From positions 1 through 64,000 of the forward strand of contig NZ_JACVUP010000017.1 of assembly GCF_016625195.1 (NCBI RefSeq): a stretch of 64,000 nt of DNA. Reading direction: 5' to 3'. Both the position numbers and the translations under genes were made by a program. Within the stretch, counting starts at the first letter, position 1, and each line of letters begins with the position of its first letter. Positions 9,254-19,280 of this stretch are shown here, piece by piece. The notes beneath the pieces were generated by a model. That model did not search any database and had not been told where the DNA came from. It saw nothing but the letters and a program-made list of their open reading frames with translations. Source of the stretch: Erwinia sp. S63. GTDB lineage: Bacteria; Pseudomonadota; Gammaproteobacteria; Enterobacterales; Enterobacteriaceae.

Positions 9254-9290
9254 AACGACTTTACCGATGATGAAAAGGTGTAAAGTCGTT
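9254..9290. repeat. 10-bp inverted repeat downstream of ndk
   Basis: AACGACTTTA (9254-9263) and its perfect complement TAAAGTCGTT (9281-9290) flank a 17-nt loop. There is no T tract next to it. It lies between the ndk stop and the ndk terminator, so it would be a 3' UTR stem-loop, perhaps affecting mRNA stability. Confidence 0.5.
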
Positions 9291-9313
9291 TATCCGCATT
9301 GGCAGCAACGCAC

Positions 9314-9745
9314 TTAGCGAGTGCGTGGGCAGACTTCGTTTTCTGCGAAGAAGTAGGCAATTTCGCGTGCAGCAGATTCAGCTGAGTCAGAACCGTGGGT
9401 TGCGTTCTCAGTGAAGCTGTCAGCGTAGTCAGCACGCAGAGTACCGGCCAGTGCGTTGTCTGGGTTGGTTGCACCCATCAGATCACGGTGACGCTGAACG
9501 GCATTTTCGCCTTCCAGAACAGAAACAACCACTGGACCAGAAGTCATGAACTCAACCAGACCATCGAAGAATGGACGGCCTTTGTGCTCAGCGTAGAAGC
9601 CTTCAGCCTGCTCTTTGGTCAGGTGCAGCATTTTTGCGCCAACGATTTTGAAGCCTGCGCTTTCGAAACGGTTGTAGATAGCACCAATCACGTTCTTAGC
9701 GACGGCGTTTGGTTTAACGATAGAGAAAGTACGTTCGATTGCCAT
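9314..9745 (-). CDS. ndk: Nucleoside diphosphate kinase
   Basis: Transfers the gamma phosphate from ATP to NDPs by a ping-pong mechanism and balances nucleotide pools. The phosphorylated histidine is H117 in NATHGSDSAES, and the nucleotide-site residues of the NDK fold (KPNAV at 11-15, RADYADS near 104) are present. Length 143 equals E. coli Ndk. It is monocistronic: a terminator follows, and a 169-bp gap separates it from pbpC. Confidence 0.98.
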   Translation of the reverse strand: MAIERTFSIVKPNAVAKNVIGAIYNRFESAGFKIVGAKMLHLTKEQAEGFYAEHKGRPFFDGLVEFMTSGPVVVSVLEGENAVQRHRDLMGATNPDNALAGTLRADYADSFTENATHGSDSAESAAREIAYFFAENEVCPRTR

Positions 9746-9914
9746 GATGACCTCTAGTTAGCATCCTGAAGAAACCGGGAATTCGCTCCCGGTAAGAAAA
9801 CGCGCCGATTATAGGGACATCATCGGGCGTTGCCTATTGCCGATTGGTGGAATTATCGAAAATAATTGATTTTTGTCGGGGCGAACACGCGCAAAATCTG
9901 GCATACGCGGACAT

Positions 9915-12233
9915 TTAGCCGCGAATAAATGAGACGGATGCCAGTTGGCCCGCCTCATCCATTACCACCAGTTGATACTGGCCCGGTTCGCTGAGCACCA
10001 ACGCCGCACTGGTTTGCCCGGATTGCTGTTCCACCGGTTGCCCGTTCAAAAACCACCAGCGCTGCGCCCCCTTTCCGCCCTGCACGGCCACCGGCAGTAC
10101 CAAAACCACTTTGCCTGGCAGCGGCTGCACACGCTGCCCCTCAATCACGCCGGTAATCAAGAGCGGTGGCGCACTGCCCTGATTTAAGGGTGGGCAGTGA
10201 GGATCAACAGTCGGCAGACGCTGCTGGCGGCGTTCCGCCACTGGCAACCAGGGTTCCAGCGGCAGAGGCCACATCAGACGCTCCTGGCTCTGTGCATCGG
10301 GACAATCTGCCGCCACGCGTAAGCCTTGCGGATTAATCCAATAACGTTGACGTAGACCATTCACACCTTCCTGGCCGGGCGCCAATAGTGTCGGTGGCAC
10401 GGTTTGATTCAGTATCCAGCTTTGGCGGCGCTGGCGGCAATTTTCGTCGCCCTGCGGCAAAGGTTGTCCTCCGGGCCAGCAAATACTCATGGCGCTGACG
10501 CTCTTCGGACGTGGATCGCGCGGTACGCCGTGCAGCGGCATATGCCCCGCCAGCAGGTTGTTAACCTGATTCATTACCGGTACCGCAGAGGCAAAACCAA
10601 ACTGACCGGCAACCGGCGTGGCATCCGGCCTGCCAACCCATACGCCAATTAAATAGCGCGGCGTGATGCCAATCGTCCACGCATCGCGATAGCCGTAGCT
10701 GGTGCCAGTTTTCCAGGCCAGTGGCGCAATATCAGGAATGGCAGTGGATGGCAGAGCTTCGCCCGCCAGAATGCGTCGCACAATCCAGGCTGCGCCCGGC
10801 GAAAGCAATGGCCGCTCTTGTAATCGCTGATTGGGCAACCAGCGCAACTGGGCGGCATTCCCCTGACGGGCAAAAGCGCTGTAAGCCGCCACGATGTCAT
10901 CGAGCCGCGCGCCCGTACCGCCGAGTACCAGCGACAGATTCGGTTCGGATCCCGCCGGAAAGCGCAGGTTCAGACCGACATTGCGCAGGCGCGCCGCCAC
11001 CGTTTTCGGGCCAAGCGCGTCCAGCAGTTGCACCGCTGGCAGGTTCAGTGAACGCTCCAGCGCCTCGCTGGCACTTACCGGACCGTGAAAACCGGAGTCA
11101 AAATTACCGGGACGATAATCGCCAAAACGGCGCGGCACATCCTGCAGCAGTGATTCACCGTGGATCAGGCCATCATCCAGCGCCATGCCATAAACAAAAG
11201 GTTTCAACACCGATCCGGGCGATCGCACGCTGGAGATCATATCGACATGGCCAAAGCGACTGTCGTCATTGAATGACACTGAGCCGACATAGCCACGCAC
11301 TTTCATATCCTGATGATCCACCACTAGCAGCGCCAGCGAGGTGCGTGGCGGCAACTGGGTTTTCATCGCTGACGCCAGACTCTCCAGCTCGCGCTGCAGC
11401 GACACATCGATGGTCGAGGTAATTTTGTTGTCGGGAGAGAGCGACAGCAGGCGGCGTGCCAGCAGCGGTGCCATTTGCGGCGTTTGTCGCGGCGGCAACC
11501 ACACCGCTTCCTGTTTAATATCCGCCACATCCTGCGCCGACCACACCTGATATTCTGCCAGTCGATCCAGCACTTTATTGCGCGCCGCTTCCGCACGTTG
11601 CGGCCAGCGGTCCGGGCGCAGACGGCTCGGGGCCTGTGGCAGCACGGCGAGCAACGCTGCTTCACCTTTGGTGAGCTGAGATGGCGGCTTACCCAGCCAC
11701 ATCCAGCTTGCTGCGCCGATTCCTTCCACGGTGCCACCAAAAGGTGCGCGATTGAGATAGAGCGTGAGGATATCGCGCTTGGACAAGTGCCACTCCAATT
11801 GCAACGCGCGCCACGCCTGAATCATTTTACCGGTCAAGGTACGCGGTTGTGGGTCGATCAGTCGCGCTACCTGCATGGTTAGCGTGCTGCCACCTGACAC
11901 AACGCCGTGATGCAGCAGGTTTTGCCCGATGGCGCGCACAATCGCCATCGGATTGATGCCGGGATGATGCCAGAACCAGCGATCTTCGTAAGTGAGCAGC
12001 GCCTGAATATAGTCAGGCGAGACCTCCTCCAGCGTCACCGGATAGCGCCAGACGCCTTGCTTGTCGGCAAAGCGCCACAGCGGCGTGCCATCCTCCGCGA
12101 CCACCACGCGTGCAGGTTGCACTTCCTGCAGCGGCAGGGGATCGAGTCGATCCAGTAGCCATATACCGACGAGCATCAGCAGTAAAAAAAGCGGCAGCCA
12201 GCGCCACCGCTTCAGTGCATGACCTTTTTTCAT
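9915..12233 (-). CDS. pbpC: Penicillin-binding protein 1C
   Basis: Bifunctional class A PBP: a GT51 glycosyltransferase plus a transpeptidase in the periplasm, anchored by one N-terminal transmembrane helix (about 13-28). GT51 motifs YEDRWFWHHPG (82-92) and GGSTLTMQ (114-121) are intact. The transpeptidase has S341-V-L-K344, SLN (395-397) and KTG (508-510). The last ~90 residues match the PBP1C-specific C-terminal beta domain. Length 772 (770 in E. coli). It begins 6 bp after the yfhM stop, so yfhM and pbpC form an operon, the classic pairing of an alpha-2-macroglobulin with PBP1C. Confidence 0.96.
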   Translation of the reverse strand: MKKGHALKRWRWLPLFLLLMLVGIWLLDRLDPLPLQEVQPARVVVAEDGTPLWRFADKQGVWRYPVTLEEVSPDYIQALLTYEDRWFWHHPGINPMAIVRAIGQNLLHHGVVSGGSTLTMQVARLIDPQPRTLTGKMIQAWRALQLEWHLSKRDILTLYLNRAPFGGTVEGIGAASWMWLGKPPSQLTKGEAALLAVLPQAPSRLRPDRWPQRAEAARNKVLDRLAEYQVWSAQDVADIKQEAVWLPPRQTPQMAPLLARRLLSLSPDNKITSTIDVSLQRELESLASAMKTQLPPRTSLALLVVDHQDMKVRGYVGSVSFNDDSRFGHVDMISSVRSPGSVLKPFVYGMALDDGLIHGESLLQDVPRRFGDYRPGNFDSGFHGPVSASEALERSLNLPAVQLLDALGPKTVAARLRNVGLNLRFPAGSEPNLSLVLGGTGARLDDIVAAYSAFARQGNAAQLRWLPNQRLQERPLLSPGAAWIVRRILAGEALPSTAIPDIAPLAWKTGTSYGYRDAWTIGITPRYLIGVWVGRPDATPVAGQFGFASAVPVMNQVNNLLAGHMPLHGVPRDPRPKSVSAMSICWPGGQPLPQGDENCRQRRQSWILNQTVPPTLLAPGQEGVNGLRQRYWINPQGLRVAADCPDAQSQERLMWPLPLEPWLPVAERRQQRLPTVDPHCPPLNQGSAPPLLITGVIEGQRVQPLPGKVVLVLPVAVQGGKGAQRWWFLNGQPVEQQSGQTSAALVLSEPGQYQLVVMDEAGQLASVSFIRG

Positions 12234-12239
12234 TACCGC

Positions 12240-15200
12240 TTAGCGCACATTCAGTTTTTCCGGCGTGGTGCCAATCGCGCGCCACTCTGGCACATACATC
12301 GACTCAACCTGCGGTGGCGGCAGACGATAGCTACCCGGCGTCACCGCGCGTGCCAGATACAGCAGCGTGGCCGGTGTGTAGCCATCCAGCGCCAGTGCCG
12401 CAACAAAGCGGTCATCGCGGAACTCAATGTGTTTGATGTTAGCCTGCTGCATATCCATCATGCTCTCTTTCAGCGCATCGGCACTGTCACCCAGGCTGGC
12501 GCTGCTGTCACTCAGGTTCTGGTTTTCCAGTTCCAGCCCTGCTGGCAGCAAATCCACCACCAACGCATCGCTCACCCGCTCGCTGGCCGCCACTTTCAAC
12601 CGCACCACCAGCAATTCACCACTTTTCAGGTTGCTGAGGTCAGCTGGCTTACCGTCGAGGGTGAAATACTCGCGGGTGATCTTCAGCACGTTGCTGATTG
12701 GCGACGGTGCTGTTTGCAGATAACCCACCACATTGAGCGTGCCGTAAAGCGGCGAAGTATTGTCGCTTTTCACCAACAAGCCCTGGCGTAGCTGATCTTC
12801 GCTGATCCCCATGTTGAGCGTCTGATTGCTGCTCAGCGGCTCACTTCGGCCCTGCAATGTGGCTTGCCACTGTTCACCTTTGTGCTGCTGCAAGGTGCGA
12901 GCGGCGAGGAACAGCGCATTGTTTTCCTGGGTGGAGAACCAGCGCTGACCATGTACCGCTTTCGCCAGATCAATCAGTAATGGCCCTTGCATATCGGGCA
13001 GCAGTTGGTTTTCAGTGATGAGCGCAAGAATCAGCGCGCGGTCACGCACCGGGCTGCCGTAATCACCCAACCAGCTGTTGGGTTTACGCTCCAGCCCTAT
13101 GCCCTGTGCCAGCGCTAACTGCGCGCGCTGTTGATCGCCCATCAGTTTTAGCGCCACACCCAGTTGCACCAGCGCCAGACCTGATTTTGCCTGCTCACGC
13201 TTGTCGTACAGCGCACGCAACGCACCGAGCGGCGCCTGTTGCTGTCTTGCTAATACCAGCCCGGCGTAAGCTTGCACACTGAAACGCAATCCATCGGCAT
13301 CGCTGCTCCAGCTGGTTTCTATCTGTGCCGGGTCCTGCAGATAGCGCAGCAAGCGTTCATCGGCGCGGCTGATCACCCCTTCCGGCACGCTGTAGCCCGC
13401 TTCACTGGCGCGCAGCAGGAAATCGGTGACGTAAGCCGTCAGCCAGAACTCCTCTGGACTCTCTTTGCTCCACAAACCAAAGCTGCCATTGCCACGCTGC
13501 ATACCTGCCAGGCGCGCAATACCGGTTGCGATCGACGCCCGGCGCGCCTCGTCGGTGCTGGTTTTGATACCCAGCGCATCCAGTTGAGCTTTGTTGGTGA
13601 ACACCGACGGCCAGATGCCGCTGGCGGTCTGCTCAAGGCAGCCGTAAGGATAGGCATACAGCTGGCTAATAAAGCTGGCAATATTCAGCGGCGGTCGATT
13701 GCTGAGCGACAGCTGCCCGGTCAGCGTATCCTTTTGCAGGCCGCTAAAGGCACTCGCCACCACCTGCCAGCTTTGGCCAGTTTGCATCACATTGTCGAAA
13801 CTCAGGGTTTGGGCTGGATAAGCCGGGCGTACGCCGATGGTCCATTTACGCTCGCTGGGCGCCAGGTTTTCACCGGGCAGAGTCATGCCAGAGACCCTGA
13901 CCTGCACCGCCCCCTCACCGAAAGCGCCCTGGGCTTTAACCGGGATTTGCAAGGTCGTGCGCGCACCTTTCGCCAGTTGCACGCTGGAAGTGACAGTGCC
14001 GTTCAGGGCGATCAGACCCTGCGTTGTTACGTCGACTTTTAGCGTCTGCGGCTGATCGGTCAGGTTGGTGAGATCCAGCGCCAGCGCCGACTGGTCACCG
14101 CTCGCCATAAAGCGCGGCGTTGCCAGTTCACTGATGAGCGGCGCGGCCACCACCATTTTGCGCTCCGTTGAGCCGAAGCTGTCAGCACTCCATACCTGCG
14201 CCATCAAACGTAACTCGCCATTAAAGGCCGGAATCGGGAGATCGATGGTGCCTTCGCCGTTGGCATCCAGCGTCACCGGCTGCAGCTGTTGTGCGACGAT
14301 CTGCACATCAGTGACCGGCTTTTTACCGCCGCGCGACAGCGCATCGGCATCATCGCCGTCACCACCAAAGCGCAGTGCCGCCAGCTTGCCACCGCCTTCG
14401 ATGAGCTGACCGTAGACATCATATTGATCGGCGTTGTAGCGCTTACGGCCAAAGAACGCGTCCCACGGATTTGGCGTTTTGTAATCAGTGATGCTCAACA
14501 CGCCGCTGTCCACCGCTGACAGCAAGACCTGAACCTGTTTAGGCAACTCACCGCCTTCACGGCTGGCTTTCACCTTCACTTTGACTGTCTGCTCAGGGCG
14601 GATTTTTTCGGGCGCATCGATCGCCAGATTGAGACGTCGCGCTTCGGTCGCCATCGGCAGATGCAGCAGACCCACTGCGCGTTTTGGTGTGGTGCCGTTG
14701 GCTTTATCGCCATCACGCACCACAATTGCGCTCAGGTAGAGATCGTGACGCTTCCAGCTTTCATTTATCGGCACATCAATGGTTGCGCCCCCCGCGGGCA
14801 CGTCCAACGGCTGCCACCACAGCGTGCCACTGCTGGATTCCACCATCAGATAGCCTTTACCGGCGGCCGGTGATTCCACCTGCACTTTTGCAGTATCACC
14901 CGGTTGGTAGGCGCTTTTATCGATTTTCAGTTTGACCTGATCGGGACGTAACGCGCCGGTGCCGTGGGTGTTGTCCTGCCACCAGTAGCCCGCATTGAAG
15001 CGTACGCTGCTGACAATATTTTCGCCCGCATGAACTTCCAGACGATAGGTGCCCCACTCCACCGGGAAGCTGATTTTCTGGCTGCCACCGGCGGCAATAG
15101 TGATGCGCTGCTCGTCTTCCTGCAGATCCTTCTGGTCATAACGCGACTGCCACCCTTCGCTGTCTGAGAAGCTCCAGAAGTAGTCACGGCGTTCGTGGAT

Positions 15201-17126
15201 CAGGCGCACATCCAGATCCTGCGCCGCCAGTTTTTCGCCTTGCGGATTGGCATACACCACATCAAATTCCGCCAGGCCGTTTTCAGGCACGGTCGGTTCA
15301 TCGCGGTAACGATCGGTGCGATAGTCATAAACTGACTCACTGTTAAACAGTGGACGGATACCCGGCAGTGCAGGCGCGGGCCAGATCGATTGAGTCGCAC
15401 GACGTGTGACCGGACGACCGCCGGTTTCCAGCAGGCTGGCTTGCAGGATGAGATTGAGTGGTGAATGACTTTCTGCCCAGCTGCTTTCCACGTTGAGCTG
15501 CAGTTTGCCGTTCTCATCCAGCTTTTCATCAACGTCATCGAGACTGCGTTTCAGTTCCTCAGTAATATCGCCAAATTGATAGCCAGGCAGCGCTGCCACA
15601 GCTTCACGCGCCGGGCGCAGGAACAGCTGCCCCTGCAACTCATTACCTGCGGCCGGAGCGCCATACAGATAGCGGCCCTCGACATTAAAGGTCACCGAGG
15701 CGTCCGGTGCCAGCGGCTGTTCGCTGTTGCTCAGTGCCAGCGCCATACGTTCTGGCAGGAAATCTTCGACATGAAACGGCCAGCTGCGCGGCTGGTTATC
15801 ACCGCTGTTAATGCGCAGCGTCCATTCGCCGGTCATGGCTGAAGCCGGCAGTGCAAAGCGCTGCTGGTACACACCGTTTTCCGGCTGCCAGACAAAGGTT
15901 TGAGTGACTTCACCATTGGGCTGCACCACTTCGGCTTTCACCGGTTGTGGCGGCAGCGGCTTGCCATCGGCATCACGCAGTAACGCGTTGACGATCACCG
16001 TTTCTCCGGGGCGATAGAGATCGCGCGGGCCAAACAAGAAGAACTGCTTGTCATAACCCTGCGGGCCATCAATCGGGAATTCGGCGAGATCCAACGCCGG
16101 ACGATTGAGATCGATCAGTGAGGTTTGCCCTTTCTGCGTAGCCAGCAGCAACTTGCCTTTGGCGTTGGCGGGCAGGCGCAGATGGCCATTGCTGTCACTG
16201 GTGCCACTCGCCAGCTGTTGGCCTTTCTCGTCCAGCAGTTGCACATTGACGTCATCCAGCGGTGCGCCAGTGGCGAGACTTTGCGTAAAGAGTTCCAGTT
16301 GATCCGGGAAGCTGTGTAGAGACAGCCCAATGTCGCTGAGCGTAAACAGGGTTGCTGGCTGTGTGTAATTGTAGGTTCCGGCCTGTTTCATCACCGCCAG
16401 ATAAACACCGGGCTGCTTGAGCGCATCCACATCACCGAGCGGCAGCTGCATCTTTTCACGGGTGTTGCGTGCCGGATTGAGATCGAAACGTCCGCTGTAG
16501 ATCAGATCGGCATTTTTCAGTAAATCGCGTGATTCCCAGTACGACAAGTTATTACCGTAATTCCACTGGGCGAGAAAATCGGCCAGTGCGGCGCTTTTCA
16601 CACGGAAGAAATCGACATCAATGTTGTTCACATTGAGTGCCAGCACCGGTAATCCCTGCGTCAGGCGCAGCGGCAGCAGTGATCCCCGGCTGGCGAAACC
16701 CACCATCGGCTGGATATCGCGGGTAGTCAGCGTTTGGCTGAAAGGGCTGGATAAGGTACTGCCATCGGCGGCCTTGAGACCGGCATCGACGGTCACCGTT
16801 AATTTGCGCGACGGTTCAGGATGGCGGAAGCGTAGCGCCTTGCCATTCTGCGCCAGTTCCCAGCCGCCATCGACCTTGCCGCTTTTCTCATCGCTGATAT
16901 GGACCCGCGCATTCAAGTCCTGTTTGCTATCGATGGCGGTATTGAAGCTCAGCACCAGTGCTGATGCGCCATCCAGTTGCAGCTCGGAAAGGTCGATCAC
17001 CGAGATCGTTTTCGCCGCATTTTGCACCACAGGCGTATCCTCAGCCTGCGCAGGCAGCAAAGCGCCGCCCAATAGTGTTCCGCCGATCAGCATGCTGAGC
17101 AGCAGTCGATTAACGCGTTTTGCCAT
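12240..17126 (-). CDS. yfhM: Bacterial alpha-2-macroglobulin (YfhM/ECAM-like)
   Basis: Very large periplasmic protein thought to trap foreign proteases that breach the envelope while PBP1C repairs the wall. It carries many MG (macroglobulin) beta domains and the thioester motif CLEQ at C1163-Q1166 in YPYGCLEQTASG, followed by the alpha/alpha thioester domain. Length 1628 against 1653 in E. coli. Unlike E. coli YfhM, whose signal has an LAGC lipobox, the N-terminus (LLLSMLIGGTLLGGALLPAQA) has no Cys and looks like an ordinary Sec signal cut after AQA. It is therefore predicted to be soluble in the periplasm, not membrane-tethered. Confidence 0.95.
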   Translation of the reverse strand: MAKRVNRLLLSMLIGGTLLGGALLPAQAEDTPVVQNAAKTISVIDLSELQLDGASALVLSFNTAIDSKQDLNARVHISDEKSGKVDGGWELAQNGKALRFRHPEPSRKLTVTVDAGLKAADGSTLSSPFSQTLTTRDIQPMVGFASRGSLLPLRLTQGLPVLALNVNNIDVDFFRVKSAALADFLAQWNYGNNLSYWESRDLLKNADLIYSGRFDLNPARNTREKMQLPLGDVDALKQPGVYLAVMKQAGTYNYTQPATLFTLSDIGLSLHSFPDQLELFTQSLATGAPLDDVNVQLLDEKGQQLASGTSDSNGHLRLPANAKGKLLLATQKGQTSLIDLNRPALDLAEFPIDGPQGYDKQFFLFGPRDLYRPGETVIVNALLRDADGKPLPPQPVKAEVVQPNGEVTQTFVWQPENGVYQQRFALPASAMTGEWTLRINSGDNQPRSWPFHVEDFLPERMALALSNSEQPLAPDASVTFNVEGRYLYGAPAAGNELQGQLFLRPAREAVAALPGYQFGDITEELKRSLDDVDEKLDENGKLQLNVESSWAESHSPLNLILQASLLETGGRPVTRRATQSIWPAPALPGIRPLFNSESVYDYRTDRYRDEPTVPENGLAEFDVVYANPQGEKLAAQDLDVRLIHERRDYFWSFSDSEGWQSRYDQKDLQEDEQRITIAAGGSQKISFPVEWGTYRLEVHAGENIVSSVRFNAGYWWQDNTHGTGALRPDQVKLKIDKSAYQPGDTAKVQVESPAAGKGYLMVESSSGTLWWQPLDVPAGGATIDVPINESWKRHDLYLSAIVVRDGDKANGTTPKRAVGLLHLPMATEARRLNLAIDAPEKIRPEQTVKVKVKASREGGELPKQVQVLLSAVDSGVLSITDYKTPNPWDAFFGRKRYNADQYDVYGQLIEGGGKLAALRFGGDGDDADALSRGGKKPVTDVQIVAQQLQPVTLDANGEGTIDLPIPAFNGELRLMAQVWSADSFGSTERKMVVAAPLISELATPRFMASGDQSALALDLTNLTDQPQTLKVDVTTQGLIALNGTVTSSVQLAKGARTTLQIPVKAQGAFGEGAVQVRVSGMTLPGENLAPSERKWTIGVRPAYPAQTLSFDNVMQTGQSWQVVASAFSGLQKDTLTGQLSLSNRPPLNIASFISQLYAYPYGCLEQTASGIWPSVFTNKAQLDALGIKTSTDEARRASIATGIARLAGMQRGNGSFGLWSKESPEEFWLTAYVTDFLLRASEAGYSVPEGVISRADERLLRYLQDPAQIETSWSSDADGLRFSVQAYAGLVLARQQQAPLGALRALYDKREQAKSGLALVQLGVALKLMGDQQRAQLALAQGIGLERKPNSWLGDYGSPVRDRALILALITENQLLPDMQGPLLIDLAKAVHGQRWFSTQENNALFLAARTLQQHKGEQWQATLQGRSEPLSSNQTLNMGISEDQLRQGLLVKSDNTSPLYGTLNVVGYLQTAPSPISNVLKITREYFTLDGKPADLSNLKSGELLVVRLKVAASERVSDALVVDLLPAGLELENQNLSDSSASLGDSADALKESMMDMQQANIKHIEFRDDRFVAALALDGYTPATLLYLARAVTPGSYRLPPPQVESMYVPEWRAIGTTPEKLNVR

Positions 17127-17279
17127 GGTAAGTCCCTCACCAGCCCCAAAGGTTAAAATAGTGTGCTGCGCAATTTCACATCAACCTACTCACTTTAGCA
17201 ACGATACCCTTGAGATAGCGTTCACATTCCCGGACACTGGTCCTTTCCGTTTTCCGATGATTGAGAAGAGGTTGTTGCG

Positions 17280-18122
17280 ATGACAGCTCCCCTGTTTGTC
17301 TCTGCCGATTGGTTAAAAGAGCATTACACCGATGAAACGTTGCAGGTATTAGATGCGCGCATGTTGCCGCCAGGTCAGGAAGCGGTGCGTGATATCCAGG
17401 CGGAATATCTGGCAGGGCATTTGCCCGATGCGCCTTATTTCAATATCGAAGCTTTGTCCGATCACACCAGCGCTTACCCGCATATGATGCCGCGCCCGGA
17501 AGCTTTTGCCGTGGCGATGCGCGAACTGGGTGTTAATCAGGATAAACATCTGGTGGTGTACGACGAAGGTAACCTGTTCTCTGCACCCCGCGCATGGTGG
17601 ATGCTGCGCGCCTTCGGCTGCGTCAATGTGTCGATTCTGGCGGGCGGTTTGCAGGGCTGGAAAGCGGCAGGCTTTGATGTCGCTTCGGGCCCGGTTAATC
17701 TGCCAGAAGGCGAGTTCGAAGCCCATTACGATCAGGGTCTGGTGAAACGCCTGACCGATGTGTTGTTGATCAGCCATGAAGGCGGCGCGCAGATCGTTGA
17801 TGCCCGAGCGGCTAACCGCTTTAACGCAGAAGTGGATGAACCGCGTCCGGGCCTGCTGCGCGGGCACATCCCGAATAGCTTGAATATGCCGTGGAACAAT
17901 CTGGTGGCGAACGGCGAACTGAAGCCGGCAGCAGAGTTACGCGATCTGTTTGAGAAAGCCGGTATCAAACTGGATCAGCCGATTATTGCCAGCTGCGGTT
18001 CGGGTGTGACGGCGGTGGTGGTGATTCTGGCGCTGACGTCGCTGGGTGTGCGTGACGTCACCCTGTATGACGGATCCTGGGGCGAATGGGGCAGCCGCGA
18101 CGATTTACCGATTGAGAAATAA
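17280..18122 (+). CDS. sseA: 3-mercaptopyruvate sulfurtransferase SseA
   Basis: Two-domain rhodanese that moves sulfur from 3-mercaptopyruvate to acceptors such as cyanide or thioredoxin. The catalytic loop is CGSGVTA with C239, the 3-MST form as opposed to the thiosulfate form. The N-terminal rhodanese domain is inactive, as usual. Length 280 (281 in E. coli). An upstream GAGG provides the ribosome-binding site. It is transcribed divergently from yfhM across a 153-bp promoter region. Confidence 0.96.
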   Translation: MTAPLFVSADWLKEHYTDETLQVLDARMLPPGQEAVRDIQAEYLAGHLPDAPYFNIEALSDHTSAYPHMMPRPEAFAVAMRELGVNQDKHLVVYDEGNLFSAPRAWWMLRAFGCVNVSILAGGLQGWKAAGFDVASGPVNLPEGEFEAHYDQGLVKRLTDVLLISHEGGAQIVDARAANRFNAEVDEPRPGLLRGHIPNSLNMPWNNLVANGELKPAAELRDLFEKAGIKLDQPIIASCGSGVTAVVVILALTSLGVRDVTLYDGSWGEWGSRDDLPIEK

Positions 18123-18212
18123 ATTTTTGCCAGCCGATTAAACTGCCGAGCATGGCAATGAAGGGAGGTTGCAGAACAAAATTCTGATCCTGCCAATGAT
18201 GATTTGACTACC

Positions 18213-18453
18213 GCGCAATAAATTGCGCCGCTACCCGATAAGTGCGATCTGTAGCGGCGCGATCAGATAAGTGCGATCCGTAGCGGAGCGATTTATCGCG
18301 CGTATCTTAAGCCGAACGATGGCTGTCAGATGCGCAATAAATTGCACCACTACCCGATCAGTGCGATCCGTAGCGGCGCGATATATTGCGCGGATCTGAA
18401 GCCGTGCAGTGGCTGACAGATGAGCAATCAATTGCACCGCTGCAACAGACGTT
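18213..18453. repeat. Palindromic repeat cluster between sseA and sseB
   Basis: Two long copies and one partial copy of one element start at 18213, 18332 and 18422. Each opens with GCGCAATAAATTGC and carries an inverted arm GTAGCGGCGCGAT(A/T)TAT; each full copy ends in GGCTG(T/A)CAGATG. The period is 119 bp, then 90 bp. The first copy carries an internal duplication (AAGTGCGATC(T/C)GTAGCGG). The 331-bp sseA-sseB interval contains no credible gene. The pattern resembles REP/BIME-type elements. Confidence 0.75.
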
Positions 18454-19221
18454 TTAAATAATCCGCTGACTGCCTTTGAAGTCGCGCAGGAAACTCCCCC
18501 AGCGACGTTCATAAAATGGCGTGATATGGGCGGTAAAGAAGTGGCTGACGCCTTTCTCGTCGACCACCACTTCGCAGATATCAATCGGTGCATCATCCGC
18601 CAGCGTATCGGTTGCCACGCTGCCTGCCGCCTGAATAATCTCATCGATATTGCTATCCGCTTCGATACCGATCAGCAGATTTGGCTCTTCCATAGCATTC
18701 TCACGAATGCTGGCGATGTAAGCACGACGCACCTGCTTATATTTGGCAAACAGCTGCGTCAGTGAATCAATCATCTGCGCGGGCGGTTCAGCCACTTCCG
18801 ACAGAAGCAGCGCATGGCCGCCTTCCAACACCGTTTGCTGACTCAGCGCACTGCCCTCTTCACCGATCAAATGGGCGATTTCGCCCGGTGAAAACTCTTT
18901 GCCTGCGGGCAGCTTGGGGTTGAGGAACAAGCTCTCACCCAGGGTCATTTCGAACAGCGTGCGCGCGGGCAGGCGCAGGTAAGGCTGCTGCTCTTTGATC
19001 GCTTCAGCCATCGCCTCTTCTGAGGTGAAGAACGGGATAACGCTGCCGCCGCCCTCTTTTTCCCAATGCAGCAACTCCACAGGCGAGGTGGCATCAAACT
19101 GCTCTGCAGGGCTTTCACCTGGCACCCAAATATCAGATTCCAGCAGTAGTTGAAAGAATTCCGGACGGTGCGCAGGCTCAGTGGCGGCCAGCTTTAGCAC
19201 CTCTTCAAGACGATTGCTCAT
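18454..19221 (-). CDS. sseB: SseB family protein (enhanced serine sensitivity)
   Basis: Soluble protein of unknown biochemistry; overexpression in E. coli alters serine sensitivity. The N-terminal SseB domain (about 1-130) and the C-terminal SseB_C domain (about 135-255, ending FYERRWGSFLRDFKGSQ) are both present. Length 255 (258 in E. coli). It is downstream of pepB on the same strand, but a 240-bp repeat-bearing gap separates them. Confidence 0.93.
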   Translation of the reverse strand: MSNRLEEVLKLAATEPAHRPEFFQLLLESDIWVPGESPAEQFDATSPVELLHWEKEGGGSVIPFFTSEEAMAEAIKEQQPYLRLPARTLFEMTLGESLFLNPKLPAGKEFSPGEIAHLIGEEGSALSQQTVLEGGHALLLSEVAEPPAQMIDSLTQLFAKYKQVRRAYIASIRENAMEEPNLLIGIEADSNIDEIIQAAGSVATDTLADDAPIDICEVVVDEKGVSHFFTAHITPFYERRWGSFLRDFKGSQRII

Positions 19222-19280
19222 TTATCAAGTTCCAAAAAAACGGCAAGCTCATGCATGAGGTTTGCCGCTTAAGCGCTGTT

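Noticed and set aside
12219..12791. 190-codon plus-strand ORF across the pbpC-yfhM junction
   Set aside because: His/Gln-rich shadow frame of the yfhM C-terminal coding region.
18231..18644. 137-codon minus-strand ORF overlapping the end of sseB
   Set aside because: Its C-terminal half is translated palindromic repeat and its N-terminal half is sseB read in another frame.
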